From Serripes groenlandicus (lineage: Eukaryota; Mollusca; Bivalvia; Cardiida; Cardiidae): DNA of 64,000 bases. The notes under the pieces were generated by a model that was given only the letters and a program-made list of their open reading frames with translations, was not told the origin of the DNA and ran no database searches. The DNA is taken from contig JASEVX010000012.1 in NCBI GenBank assembly GCA_031761405.1, positions 20,400,797 to 20,464,796 on the forward strand. Direction: 5' to 3'. Shown here one piece after another: positions 52,562 through 64,000 of the stretch (position 1 is its first letter; each line of letters opens with the position of its first letter). A program made the position numbers and the translations under genes.

Positions 52562-54859
52562 CGCAGAATGGTTAGTTGAATACTCATTTCATTACATGTA
52601 TTGTATTGATAATAAAGGGCTCCGATCTAAAATACTTGACAATACACGCATAATTACATATTGTCAACCGTATTCTATGTCGTGTTATTCAATTAGTATA
52701 AAGGACTCGATATATATAGTTACAAATATTCCTTAGTGTCGTCTCGGAATCAGACCTTATAAGATAATACAAGATTTTCTCTTATCATACCAACTGAAAA
52801 GAAATTGGTTACGTTGAAGAAAGTACTTTTGGTTTTGAAAAACTATGGTATTCATAATCAGGTTTCCTCATTAAAAATATATGAACATTCTTTTATCCAA
52901 AGGAATGTTGGTATGTTGACAAATTTCAATACCTAAACCATTTGAATTACGTCACAAAGTTATATTTATAAAGTATATCATATACTTAGATTTAAATATC
53001 TTTCAACATTAAACAATGTTTAAATCCATTTAATTGGGGACATCGACCAAAGAAATTAACATTACTATGTCAATCCTTCGAAAAAAGATATATCATAAAT
53101 TAAGATAATGTGGATCGATAGCCAAACAAAGCCAGAACCATTATTAAGTAGTAATCTTTGTTTGCTGAAGCCCAATTCATTTTTCCATTTTTTTCAAAAC
53201 GTTTCATCTTGTTATAGCATTGTTTAGGATGTCTTGAATCGGACATAAATATTAGTTTACATCACTAATTAGAACTTTAAGGCATACAATAAATACAAAA
53301 GAGTAACTGGCCACATTCCTCTAAGATAGTATAATTAGTGGAAGATCGACTTACATCAAGGATTTTTATTTGAAAAAAGACGATCAGGTTGTCTAGTACT
53401 TACAAAGAAATAACCCTATATCTTTGAAATAAACTAAAATGTGTATTAATTCGAAAATATCCGAATGGGTTTTCATACTGTTTGATAGTTAAAATAGCTT
53501 TGCGGGCTTTAATGGCAAGATTTTCATGAGTAGATAACCAGGACAATTTTGATGAAAGATGAACTCCATACCATGACTCGTTGTTCCCTTAACCACTACG
53601 GTCATGGCGAAATAACCTTGTGCAAGACACCTTGACTATACTATCTATACTCCGCAGTTCAGCACATTTAATTACATGTCCAGTCTAGTGTTGTTACGAA
53701 GATCTAATACTGTCACGTCATTCTTCCGGAACAAATATTTCAGAACCAAAAGAGTGTGGCCGAAGAATGAAAGATAACTCTTTAATAAATAAAATAAATA
53801 AAATAAAGATTGTGGTACTTGTTACGTTCCTATGTCGCGTACCACCCATGTTTCTACCGGATGCGTTAGATATTCTTAGCACTACATATGTAACTGGTAT
53901 ACCCAGTTATAATGCCACCTATAGAGTCATCGTCGGTACACCAAGCCTTTTAAAGACAAATAGCATATAATAGTCTTCAGAAGGTCATAAAGTCAATGTT
54001 ACTAAGTTGGTAATACAAACCACATACATTCCATGTAATAAAGTTAGTCAGTATATGTGATAGTGATGGGCCTTGGTCACACACCTATGGGTTGGCCTCA
54101 GTGTAAGTTGTTTCCATGTCCTGCATCGGGTGTTTAAAAGAAAGTCGTTGAGGTTGGCGAAATAACAGGTTACGGACTAGTATTATAATAATATAGGGCA
54201 ACAAGCTTCCTAGCACAAATATGGAATTGCATTTTGAGTTTACAACCGTGTGTGAATAAATGTAAGATTTTTTGAATTTGAAACTTCTCTTATAATAAAT
54301 TATAATCTTGTTTTGCTTCTTTTTGTTCTAAGTTCCAATACCTCTCGTATTTCACAAACGTATTGCATATATTAGATCGGACGACACCGTATAAAAGTCA
54401 CCACTCGGCTAGCACCGCTACTTTTTCTCGTTTATTTAAATGTGTTATCTACCCTGTTGATACCTATCGATGCTGTAGGCGAATATTTGATTGACTGACA
54501 CAAAGCTCAATCTAAGATGACCTGTAATATGCAGTCATATGCAGTCATCATATATTTTCGAGCAATTTCTACTGCAGTGAAGTTAAGTACTGCTTTGAAT
54601 GATATTATATGTATATGACCGTAGGCCCTCACCAGGATTTAAATCTGCACCGCTGGGGTTCTGATGGGACATGAAAGCCATCAAAGACGTGTAAATGTAG
54701 TAAGAATGAAATACTGTTCAAAATACTGTTCAGATTCAAGCAATCAAACACTATGTTTAATTATGTATCACAAAAGGATCTACATTATATTATGGTAATT
54801 GCTCGACAATTACCTAAGAACATTTTGTCCTGGACATCTTGGTCTTGATATAACTGATT
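52562..54859. other. Spacer, unit 4
   Basis: No gene. Collinear with 36470-38629. A small direct repeat (ATGCAGTCAT twice) lies near 54530-54550. Confidence 0.4.
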
Positions 54860-55125
54860 ATGTAAGCGTCTGTTTGTAAGGTATGGATTATATCGCCGCT
54901 TTCAATAGTATTTCAGTATATCACGACAACTTCTGGTAAATGTATCCTGTCGCCAGTACATGATTCGTAATGAGATCCCGGTCATACCATGCGCCAATCA
55001 GGAAAAACACTATTTCCGGTTTTAAAGGTTTTTGTATGACCCGATTGGGATTGAAATCTAGATCACCCGCTCTCAAGGCAGGCGCTGTAACCACTTCACC
55101 ACTGTGGCAGCATTGTAAGTGTACT
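54860..55125 (-). mobile_element. tRNA-type SINE
   Basis: The minus-strand head reads AGTGGTGAAGTGGTTACAGC, then the B-box region GGGTGATCTAGATTTCAATC; the body includes the complement of TATCGCCGCTTTCAATAGTA and TTTCAGTATATCACGAC. Paralogue of 38630-38775 and 8282-8520. Confidence 0.6.
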
Positions 55126-56269
55126 ATTTGTTGGCGTGAGCTTTTGTCAATAAAATATCTGTATTAAAAAGCATTCAATTGTAAGTCGATACAACAATGG
55201 ACAATGAGTGATATAGAGGCATGTTTCAAACGTAAGTATTACTAATCGTGATCTGGACACCTTGACCAATTTTTGTTTTATGTCCAAATTAGATACAAAT
55301 GTATATCATGGTCTCGAACCAAGACAAACTGTGCTTGCAACCAATTTTATTTTCGCATGCATGTGGTTTAAACAATGTTCTTTAAATAATGAAAATATGA
55401 TTAAAGAAGTCCTACTTAATCATTGGTACAATTTCAAAATTTAACACTCCGCAAATTGTAAATGTTCCATGTTATAAACAACGCAATGAACAGTTGACTT
55501 ATAACAATACTCAATATGTGTTGATAATATAGGCCTCCGCCCAAATAGTTTACAATACATGATTAAATACATTTTTGTGAACCATATTCTATATCTCAGT
55601 TTTTGAAATAAGTATAAAGAACATGATATACAAATATACACGAACTCCTTAGTGTCGTTTCGGAATTAGATCTCATAAGAGAACACAAGTTGTCTAAAGA
55701 AATACTATTTCCCGTTATAATAGAAATTTCTCACTGTTTATTTAACTGAACTTCCATTACATGTTCATTACAAACATTTTCAATAAAATTATGTTATTGC
55801 TGAAAGCTAACTACTGTTTTAATGTCTTCAAGTATGAGACAACAGAAACATTTCTTCCGAATAGAAGATTCTTGAACCTCAAGATTGTTGTGATAAGAGA
55901 GACAACTCGTAAATAAATAAAATAAAGATTGTTGTACGTGTTACGTTCCCGTCTTACTTACCGCTAGTACACGGGAGGAACTCCGAACTAATGCATCAAG
56001 GTTCTTGTCCTTGATTAAGAAATTACCTTTTTAATGAGATATTTCTGTACGATTTATTGTTAGGAAAATATGTTATCGATAGTTGAATAACAAGGACAAA
56101 ATACATCTATAATTATTTTCCCTTTACCAATTTATGAAATATCGCTATAATTTCCCTGTTCATTCAAATATCCGATTTTGTGAATCGTTGTAATAATGGT
56201 TTTCCCTTAACGTGTTGTGATAACACATGTTATGGGTTTTCTATTAAAGAAACAAATGAACAAATTGCC
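55126..56269. other. Spacer, unit 4
   Basis: The first about 800 bp are collinear with 38776-39760; the rest is AT-rich and unrecognised. Confidence 0.4.
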
Positions 56270-56735
56270 CAATTGCCCGGATTTGACGGGAGGAGGATGA
56301 GCGCAGGAGCAGCACCCCTGTCACTTACAAACCTAAAGTTACAAACAATATAGACAAGAGGATACTCGAAATCGACAGGGTTGGGGATGAGTGTATGAGC
56401 AAATTCAACATGTCAGTCAAAGACCAGCATAAACATATCTTGTCTAAACTCAAAGATCAACTAAACAGGTGGAGAGTCCATTTCAAGGACCTCCTTAACG
56501 GCACCTAAAGGACCCATATACGATAAGAAGATACAAATGGGAATGCACCCGGACGGATGAAGGCAACTACAGACACCATGGCATACATACTTCTCACTCT
56601 ACTTCAACACATATGGGATTCAGAGGAGGTTCATAAACAGTAGAGAATGGGATAAATCATCAAAATCTCAACGAAAGAGGATTTGGTGACTTTACCGAGG
56701 AACACTATGTGTACATTCAACTATCACAGGATGAA
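56270..56735 (+). mobile_element. Decayed non-LTR retrotransposon fragment
   Basis: The plus strand reads VKDQHKHILSKLKDQLNRW then RVHFKDLLNGT (about 56415-56507), like the 'L.RW.eHF.eLLN' linker that precedes LINE reverse transcriptase. Further on, an IIKIS.KEDL-like stretch near 56655 matches the 'IIKIPKKGDL' region in another frame. Stops interrupt it. Sister of 39885-40375 and better preserved. Confidence 0.65.
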
Positions 56736-57404
56736 TTAAATATATAACTAGATCAGTTAACATGGAACGATATGATAACAGAAACTTGTTATATCTTCCT
56801 CCTGCGAGCATTGTCGACTTTAAACAGACACTAACACTGTATCTCTAGATGACTGAATCACAAATAGGTGGATGTACGTGTCTAACCCTGGCTTAACAAG
56901 TCATATACAACAAACCTGCTATAGACTAATTAGATGACACTAGTAAAACAAAAGGCAATTGTCTTTTAATGAAAGAACAACTATTATTATTGAAGAAGTT
57001 TGAAAGCATTGTGTAGCAAATGGAAAAAAAACCTTATCATGAGCAATTCTTTTGTTTGAAGCAATGTTTTTAAAAGTCGTCTGCTATAGTGGCGTCAGAA
57101 CGCGTCTCTTTGTTAGAAAGGCTTAAGATTCAGGTAAAATATAGACTTTTAACAACATTTATTTATATGACTGTTTCGTTTTAAAAAAATGACCAACGTC
57201 AATGGTAAACCGTTTGTGATTTCTTTCAGAATCTATTTACTTAAACTTATTTGAGTTATATTCGTTATTTTAACAATTATGTTTCAGACTTTATTTCAAA
57301 GGAATGGTTCTATCTAAAGTTCATGTTATGAATTTAACCTTTTTTTTTTTTTTAAATCATTATGTGAAAAAAGGGATATAAACAACTCATATGAATCACG
57401 TTCG
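56736..57404. repeat. Spacer with the shared spacer/intron block
   Basis: The block at 56895-57130 (AGTCGTCTGCTATAGTGGCG, GTCAGAACGCGTCTCTTTGT) belongs to the family shared with 25120-25335, 28780-29025 and 40570-40815. Confidence 0.5.
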
Positions 57405-57560
57405 GTATCTGATTCCTGGGTTCTAAACCACTACTCGCTTCGTTTGTGTGGAAAGTCCCAAATCGAAGAACCCGATCATAACAGAATATGACATCTGGGG
57501 TTTTGATACCAAATGCCGACGCTTAACAACTGTATCACTCTCTAGAATACTTATCGCCGG
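57405..57560 (-). mobile_element. tRNA-derived SINE upstream of copy 5
   Basis: Diverged copy of the element at 14110-14245: AGTGATACAGTTGTTAAGCG on the minus strand as the A-box region, followed by a decayed B box and CGGGTTCTTCG. Confidence 0.55.
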
Positions 57561-58685
57561 AAACTAGCGGGGTGTGGATTAAATGCATCTTATAGTATAG
57601 GACATTCTTTAAGTACCTTACCTTTATGAATAAGTGTAAAAATGAACATTTAGAAAGCATTGAACAGTGAAAAGGAGTTCGCAATTCCTTTTAGAGAATA
57701 ATATAAATATTTAAATTTACCCCAACATCACTCCCAATGATTTGATCATATATTAAGTACATAATAAAACAAAAACATGTTGACTACGTTTGCCTTTGTA
57801 AAACCTTCAAACTACTTCTATTGCGAAGTTTGAATCTCAAAGTTGAGAAAGCACTACTGTTTGAAATACACTATTTAAACATGGATCCTACAAACTCAAG
57901 TCGCTCCATCGAACATGTAAAGGGAACTATCGCCGGATAAGGGTCTCTACGGTGATGGAATAATTCGCAAGGTTTTTTCTCGTATTGATATAACTGTCGA
58001 AAGATTGATTACTGATCCATTGACTCTCAGGGCTTGCGGGTAAACCATTATACCTGACTCGCTGGTGTCAGGTTACATTGATCAGAGAGTACATACCTAG
58101 AAAACGCCGTAGTTTAACTAGACATTTTAGAAAGTGGCGTTACATATCATACACACATCCATGAAAAAAGTTAAGATAAGTCATCTTAAGTGAAGGTGTC
58201 TTTCGTGAGAGAATAATGTTTTTATTTCTATTATTTCAAATATGTATGAAATGTCATGTTCATAGAATAGAAGAAAAAATGGTTTTAATTTAATTAAAAC
58301 AGAAACAATGACAAAGTAGTTTGCTTTACCAACGACATCCGAGTAGGGGAACATACCTACACTTGAAAATCGTATCAATTAGCATTTACTACCACTTTAT
58401 AATACAAAATAATTATTTGTTTTAAGGACGCAATGAACGACGAAGCAACTGTATGCTGATTTACTTCGTTGGCTATATAACAAATGAGCCGCGTCTAGCG
58501 ATTAGGGGTTGGAATGCATTTGCGTAAAGTGAAGACTTTAACGAGCCTGATCTTTCATATATCCTTAACACAGTTTTCACTACAAGAATACACATTATAC
58601 ATACATAAATGTACATTCGGATTAAAACATCGAAAAATCACCCCTGAAGCTTTATGCCAATCTCTTTATACGATGTCAAAGCGGA
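57561..58685. other. 5' flank of copy 5
   Basis: Patchy match to 25831-26700, for example CAATGAACGACGAAGCAACT and CTTCGTTGGCTATATAACAA. No gene. Confidence 0.4.
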
Positions 58686-58970
58686 ATGATTGATTGATTG
58701 ATTGATTGGGGTTTAACGCATTTTTTAACATTTTCTCAGTCATATCACGGCGGCCAGTTCACCTACTCATGTGTTTCCTGGTTTTCTCACACAAGTACTT
58801 CACACACCAATCTTCCCAAGCAACTGGCTGCTTTTCCACATCGACTTAGCCCATTGGTGGAAGACGAATGACACATGTCGCATTGACTGTTGTCAAACGT
58901 CGGAAAGAAAGTTGGCCGAGCCGGAATTCGCACTCACGATCTCTGGATTCAAAGCGGAATGCTATCAGAT
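58686..58970 (-). mobile_element. Well-preserved SINE with (CAAT)n tail
   Basis: On the minus strand it ends in a (CAAT)n tail (plus strand TGATTGATTGATTGATTG at about 58688-58709). The core is the complement of TTTCTCAGTCATATCACGGC, and the head has a B-box-like AGATCGTGAGTGCGAATTCC. It breaks the 5' flank relative to unit 3 and is therefore a unit-5-specific insertion. Confidence 0.7.
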
Positions 58971-59619
58971 CCTAAGATCGCTATTTGAAGCGGCTGAAAT
59001 AAACTTAAATTTTGTGAAGGAGCTATAACATTTCTGAGTCTGTTCTTCAGTGAATTGATACCACCACTTGATAACGGCACGGTATAGGCGTAGCTGGGTG
59101 AAAATCGAGTATACACACAGGTGAGGTAGGGGATCCGGGTAAATTACGTATGGAACGTTTGAAATCCTACATTGCATATGGTGAACTCAAATGATTATCT
59201 GAGCAATATAGCTATATCCACATGCCGATTTATTGACATTTTCGGACTAAATCGATTCTTACCATTCTCAGCTTTCAGTTTTGAATGCATTTTTATATTT
59301 TACCCTTCCTGACAAATTGTACGCATTGATGTACATGTGTATGCCTAGGAACAGGTATAGAATACAAGAACAGAACAATAAATCAAATTAACGTGAATTC
59401 GGGATATGAACCATTAAATATTGTTTTGGGAGAAAGCGAAACATTGACCTGACTGTATGTTAGCCAATGTCAACACCTTTCTTTCAGTGCGTCCTGAGAT
59501 ATGGCTCGAAACGGGAAACGGAAAACGCGTAACATATATGTGAGTAGTATTTTCATGACACCACTCGCAATTGTTTTGGTGAACAATGCTATCAAATGCA
59601 TATACTAAGTAACTCTCAG
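58971..59619. other. 5' flank of copy 5, continued
   Basis: It resumes collinearity with unit 3 (GGCCTGACTGTATGTTAGCC near 59450 and GCATATACTAAGTAACTCTC near 59600) and stops where the promoter should begin. No gene. Confidence 0.45.
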
Positions 59620-61085
59620 CTATGCTCGACTACGATATATAATAGAAAACAGAGTAGAGTATGTTAATATGGATTTAAGAAAAACAATATCGATTAAGAT
59701 AAGAGGTTCATAGTTAACAATTGGAAAACGGTATCATTTCACTGACTATAGTTTTAAGAGTAAACATATTTAATATCAGAAATTATGAGGAAATATGATA
59801 ACCTGACAGCGATCTGACAATAGTGGAACCCGTTTGATAACGCAACTGGTACTCTATATTTGAGTTAAGGCATTGAATAATTTTGTTGTGTTGATATCAA
59901 TCAGAGAATAACAGGAACGATATAAATGTCGAATTAGTGAGAAAAGCAGGATACAGATACATTTTAACACATATATTTCATCAAATAGTTATTTTTTCTT
60001 TCTAGAACTATCAATTATATTGTAAATAATCAGTTAAGGATGTACTGACCTGAAAAGTGGATTCTTTATAACATTTAACTTTTGTTGTAACATTGTTTTG
60101 TAGAAAGTTGATTGTATGTTTAATAAAAAAAAACATACAAAAATGGTATGTTAGTGGGCTATATTTTTTGCTAGATCCATTCATGAAAGCCTTATTATAT
60201 TCATTTCTTTGCTATTTCAGCGTAAATTATCAATATTTGAAAGATGATATGCTAATTGTTTGTATTCTTGTGGTTTAAATCTCATTCTGAAGTTATTTTA
60301 CCCATATATTTTGACGTTCACGTGATACGTTGTAATTAAACCACAAACATAGACGCTACTTTTCCCTAATGAGAACCCATATTTACCAGGTGTAAGAATA
60401 GACAAATTCAAAACGTTGAAATAAGGAAAAAACATATTTATAGTATTTAACTTTTTCTGAAACTTCGGTAGTTTATTGCAATTTCTATCATTTGTCAGTA
60501 TATGTCATGGAGCAACATTTTTCAGTTTGTCTTGTCTGAATGGTTAAAACAAAATCAAAACAATATGATACTATACAAGTTTTAGATTAAAGTTTATATA
60601 CATGGATTTGTATATGGTTTTTTTTACCCAGGTATATTATATAATGAAACACGGCGTATGGACAGCGCCCACGAAAAAAATCAGCACTTTATCTCAAACA
60701 AATGTAATCCACTATGTTTTTCATTTTGTAGCATTATACAAAGCTATTATGACTAAACATGTTTTAATTGACAACATAATCAGGAGATTTAATAACAATG
60801 TAACATATTTTCTTCCTATATATATGTTCTTGAAAGTCTATGGCCTACAACAATTTGACTTCTGTTTCTTTCACATCCATCGACAGCAAAAGCTGGGGTT
60901 ATCATTGCAGCATGCAACCTTACAGGGCCAAATACCGCCGTGGTGAATGTAGTTGCCACAGAAAATGACAATGTCGAATTTAAAGATGAGGCAAGCGTAT
61001 CAAAGTGATCTAATGTACAAGTGGTTCCACGTCACTCGAGACAAGCGTCATTTCCTTCATAGCTCTTGTTGATTGTGTTCTCGTA
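59620..61085 (+). pseudogene. Mini-cadherin copy 5, remnant
   Basis: A scrap of exon 2 remains at about 59620-59660 (ATGCTCGACTACGA, the LDYE site) running into intron-2-like sequence (GAGTATGTTAATATGG, then the CATTTCACTGACTATAG segment near 59735). The promoter, exon 1, most of exon 2, and exons 3 and 4 were not found. Exon 5 survives in decayed form at about 60870-61085: TATGGCCTACAACAATTTGA lies before it, then GGGTTATCATTGCAGCATGC (VISAA), GATGAGGCAAGCGTATCAAA (DEASV), a TGA instead of the CxxC, and a diverged GPI tail. The exon 5 acceptor CAG is not preserved at its usual place. It is clearly dead. Confidence 0.7.
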
Positions 61086-62329
61086 ATTTATTGTGGTAAA
61101 ACGTATGACTGAATTTGTATATGATACGTCGTGGCTTTCGTCGACTACCTAAGATACTTTGATCATATTTCATCATCAAACCATGTGTTATTTACTTAGT
61201 TGAATATCGTTTACATAAATAGTATATAAGCCATTTCAATGAGTTGTAAAATGCAAACTTAGAAATAACAATGTATTCAAAAACGTATAACATGGACGTA
61301 AATTAACATTCCGAATCTGCCATCTACAATTGGGCTTGTTCTGATTTTACTTTCAGTGGAATGGAGCTTAATTTTAGTAAAAAAAACGCCTACTGTGATT
61401 GACGTCAATGAATATTCTCTACATTTAAGAAATTTTAAATGTATGACGTCAAGTACTGAAGGTATAATTGCGCTCGTTTAAGATAAAATGGAAAAGTGAA
61501 TACTGGAATGACTATTTAAAAAAATCCCCACCATGGTAAGGACATGTTTTGATTGACGGACAAGTTGCCAAATATTGGTGAAATATACGAATTAAAAATC
61601 AACAACGTTGTACCTTATTCTTTATAATTATAATTAAAGTTCATTTTTATATATTGTGTATCGGGACACTGAACACTAGTTTCAATGTATATTGCATAAT
61701 TAACATTCTCGAAGAAAACTGCCTACCGATGCACAAGCAGATGCATTAATTGTATCGCTGGTGTAGCAGATGAGTTTTTTAAAAAATAATGTGACAAAAT
61801 AATGAGCTATTTCTAACATTTCTGAGAGTATCCCATATGTTAGCCTACATGCTTCTAAAGTTCTCTGATGTCAATTTGATGTTTTTGGAAACGAGTTACT
61901 ATTTTGAAGTGGACATGGTGTCTCCATTAATCCCAAAGTTATCTAGACCAGTACTGTTGATGTATGTACGACATCGTTTTGTGATTTAACACATAATACT
62001 AATGAAATCGACAAATATCTGTAGCGTTTGCTACTGCAGCGAAGCTTAGGACTTGTTAAATAGAGTGTGCATAGTTCGCAAAGGCTATCCATACACAAGG
62101 CATATGAAGACGCGTTTAGTAGGATAAGTGTCGCTCGTATAAATTGACCTTTGAATCAGTGAATCAAATTGTCGCCAACAACAGCGTTGGGTATAAACAG
62201 GAGAGATAAACAACCTAATTAAACACGAAAGAAAAGTCGGGGATTTCAATGACATTGTGAACTATGTAGACCAGCCCGTGAATTGAAGCAGTCTAATATT
62301 GGATCAAGTTGATCGCTTCCAAGTTAGTC
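61086..62329. other. 3' flank of copy 5
   Basis: The first about 350 bp resemble the flanks of the other copies (TGATACGTCGTG, TTAGTTGAATATCG, GGAGCTTAATTTTAGTA). The TTTGCTACTGCAGCGAAG block is at about 62025-62100. No 45-bp motif was recognised. No gene. Confidence 0.45.
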
Positions 62330-63000
62330 TGTGTTAGCAAATTCTACTCAATAAATATGCAAGCATCATACCTTTGAAATATTGACATTTTGGAAGTAGA
62401 TAGGACACCACGAACCTACCGTTATTCCGGATAGAGGTCAAACTTATGATTGTTTTGTTTTTGTTTATTGAGTCGACATGAGACTTCCAGGTGAGGTCGT
62501 CTAAAAGCGTCGTCTCAATGTAATTTACTGTCTTGACCACCGTCATATTGTGCCCATGGATGAGGTAGTTTACCGTGATTGGGTTTTGTTTCCTTGTAAT
62601 TTCGAGGACTTCACACATTGATGGGTTGAATGACATAAGCAAGTCTCGCTCCCAGTCATGAAGTTTATCAAAGTCCTCCTGCGGCTCAACAGCGTCAGCA
62701 TGGATTGTGATCTGCTAGAAGATGAGACCGTCATCAGTAGATTTGCGTGAAGTGGAACCCACTCTATTCGGATAATCGTTTATATCAGATGGAACGAAAG
62801 TGATACGATGAACGTGCCTCGTGTAACGCCGGATGTGACGGGGGCGGATGTCGACTTTTGTCCCTTCCAGAAGAACCTTATGACAGGACACTTTTAAATC
62901 CAACTCAAAGCCGAACCTTTGATGCCGCAGCTTTATCAACAGTCCCTCGTATGGGCCCGTGTCAAAGGGCTTTCTGAAATTTATGAATACTGCATCATTC
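62330..63000 (-). mobile_element. Decayed non-LTR retrotransposon reverse transcriptase
   Basis: Read on the minus strand from about 63000: NDAVFINFRKPFDTGPYEGL then LIKLRHQRFGFELDL, matching the 'DAvflDf.KAFD.V.h..LL.KL...G' block of LINE RTs. Next comes FVPSDINDYPNRVGSTSRKS followed by TDDGLIF (62715-62770), where the catalytic F/YADD is damaged to STDD; then MSFNPSMCEVLEITRKQNPI and DDLTWKSHVDSI (62460-62640), the 'fN..KCevl.it..' and 'L.W..Hv..i' motifs after the active site. Frames are broken between these parts. It most resembles jockey/CR1-type elements. The missing catalytic alanine, frameshifts and absent endonuclease make it a dead fragment. Confidence 0.8.
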
Positions 63001-64000
63001 TAATCACCAGCGTCTAGCATAGTAGTGACGTCTTAAAGAGTCAATATTCAGTCTTCTTGTAGGATATAGGCAAACCAGCCAAACATTACTATGTAATACT
63101 TAACATAAAGATAAACAATATATGAGAAAATGTGGAAAAGGATCAGTAAGAGTAATGAATGTGCAAAAGCACGATTTAAGAAATAATCATATCTTATTAA
63201 AAATATTAATTTCCCTAAGGAAATCAAAGTAAAGTTCAGGTTTGACAGACTGTTAGAGCTGACGCATGCGGTCACGAAGTCAACTGCTGCTTAATAAAGG
63301 TTAGTGATATTCGCTTATTTCGACGGCAGGATCTTCCGTTTTTGGGGTCGCTGTCTTGTCAATCTAGTTTAAGTCTGGATGAACATTATCTCATGGTCAT
63401 TTACCCCTTTTGTTCGTTTTTACTTATTATTAAGCGATGGTATCTTGGTCATGAAGATGTCCAGTGTGATCCTGCCACTCATTTGGAATGTTATCACTTG
63501 CCAAGGACCAGTGTCGTTGTCCAGTCAAAGAATATTTTGGTGATCTGTGTGGTGTTGCTGGTTGCTTGGATGGTGCATGTCTTCCTGTGTATGTCTAGTA
63601 GGTTAATATCTCCGGATATTCATCCTATGTAATGTGGTTATGCAGTATACATCTCATCTTGGAGTAGTTATGCAGTGTACATCTCATCTTGAAGTAGAAG
63701 TTAGAAAGCACTATTTTCGACCTCAGGCTCTGGACATTGACAGTAAGGATACAAACGTCTAGCCAACTTAAGCTCAATGCATGATATTACGCTGTGGTGC
63801 TATTTGGCTTAAATAGCATTGCTTCTCACAAACCCAACAGGGGAATCGGTAGTTAGGGCCAGGATGAGGATAGCAATCACCTGATTGTGCCAAGGCTCAA
63901 CACTTGTATGCGTTATCATACTTTTTTCTGTTTCATATGTATCAAGAAATTAGCCAAACTATATGGTAAACGATAATTAAATGGTATGGAAAACTGGAAA
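63001..64000. other. Right edge: repeat fragment and unassigned sequence
   Basis: 63090-63245 repeats the right half of the insertion at 47736-48094 (GAATGTGCAAAAGCACGATT, TTTAAGAAATAATCATATC). A 28-bp unit, TTATGCAGTATACATCTC, is repeated twice at about 63634-63690. The frame at 63342-63632 matches no family I know and I do not call it a gene. Confidence 0.45.

Noticed and set aside
60602..60946. 114-codon plus-strand frame
   Set aside because: It overlaps decayed exon 5 of copy 5 in a different frame and has no family resemblance.
63342..63632. 96-codon plus-strand frame
   Set aside because: Hydrophobic but without a recognisable family; it may be part of a repeat. No support for a gene.

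Overview
The window is AT-rich eukaryotic DNA with long introns and many decayed mobile elements. It is not a compact or bacterial genome. Several short interspersed elements carry a tRNA-like head, a core close to 'CAGTCATATCACGGCG' and tetranucleotide tails. That style is familiar from mollusc genomes, so a bivalve or other mollusc is my best guess; this is inference, not proof. Almost none of the short open reading frames are genes. The real coding content is one small five-exon gene that has been tandemly duplicated on the plus strand.

The gene encodes a compact, about 240-251 residue secreted protein. It has a signal peptide, two cadherin (EC) repeats with a near-complete set of calcium-ligand motifs at their junction, a CxxC, a short SGSSS linker, and a C-terminal hydrophobic tail that ends the protein. 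This layout fits a GPI-anchored mini-cadherin. All copies share intron phases 1, 2, 1, 1. Copy 1 (1093-5714) and copy 3 (27798-32993) are intact. Copy 2 (16113-20496) is intact except for one in-frame TGA in exon 2. Copy 4 (42779-48919) has at least five lesions but all its splice sites look usable. Copy 5 (about 59620-61085) is a wreck that keeps a scrap of exon 2, part of intron 2 and a decayed exon 5. A stray promoter plus truncated exon 1 lies at the left edge (1-230).

The spacers are themselves repeated. Units of about 11.6-16.3 kb carry the same 5' block (a tRNA-type SINE about 1.7-2.2 kb upstream of exon 1, then a conserved promoter block of roughly 230 bp with a TATA-like box). They also share a 3' block built from smaller nested repeats, including a 45-bp motif found nine times and decayed copies of the end of exon 5. 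The 3' flanks of units 3 and 4 are clearly more alike than the genes they follow. Later insertions mark individual copies: a 359-bp element with a 15-bp target duplication and an 801-bp insertion in copy 4, a large foldback element in intron 2 of copy 1, and a TIR-like element in intron 3 of copy 2. Non-LTR retrotransposon fragments occur at 39885-40375, 56270-56735 and, on the minus strand, 62330-63000.

The most notable system is the tandem, actively decaying and diversifying array of GPI-type two-EC cadherins. Its function cannot be read from sequence. Cell-surface adhesion or recognition is a reasonable guess.
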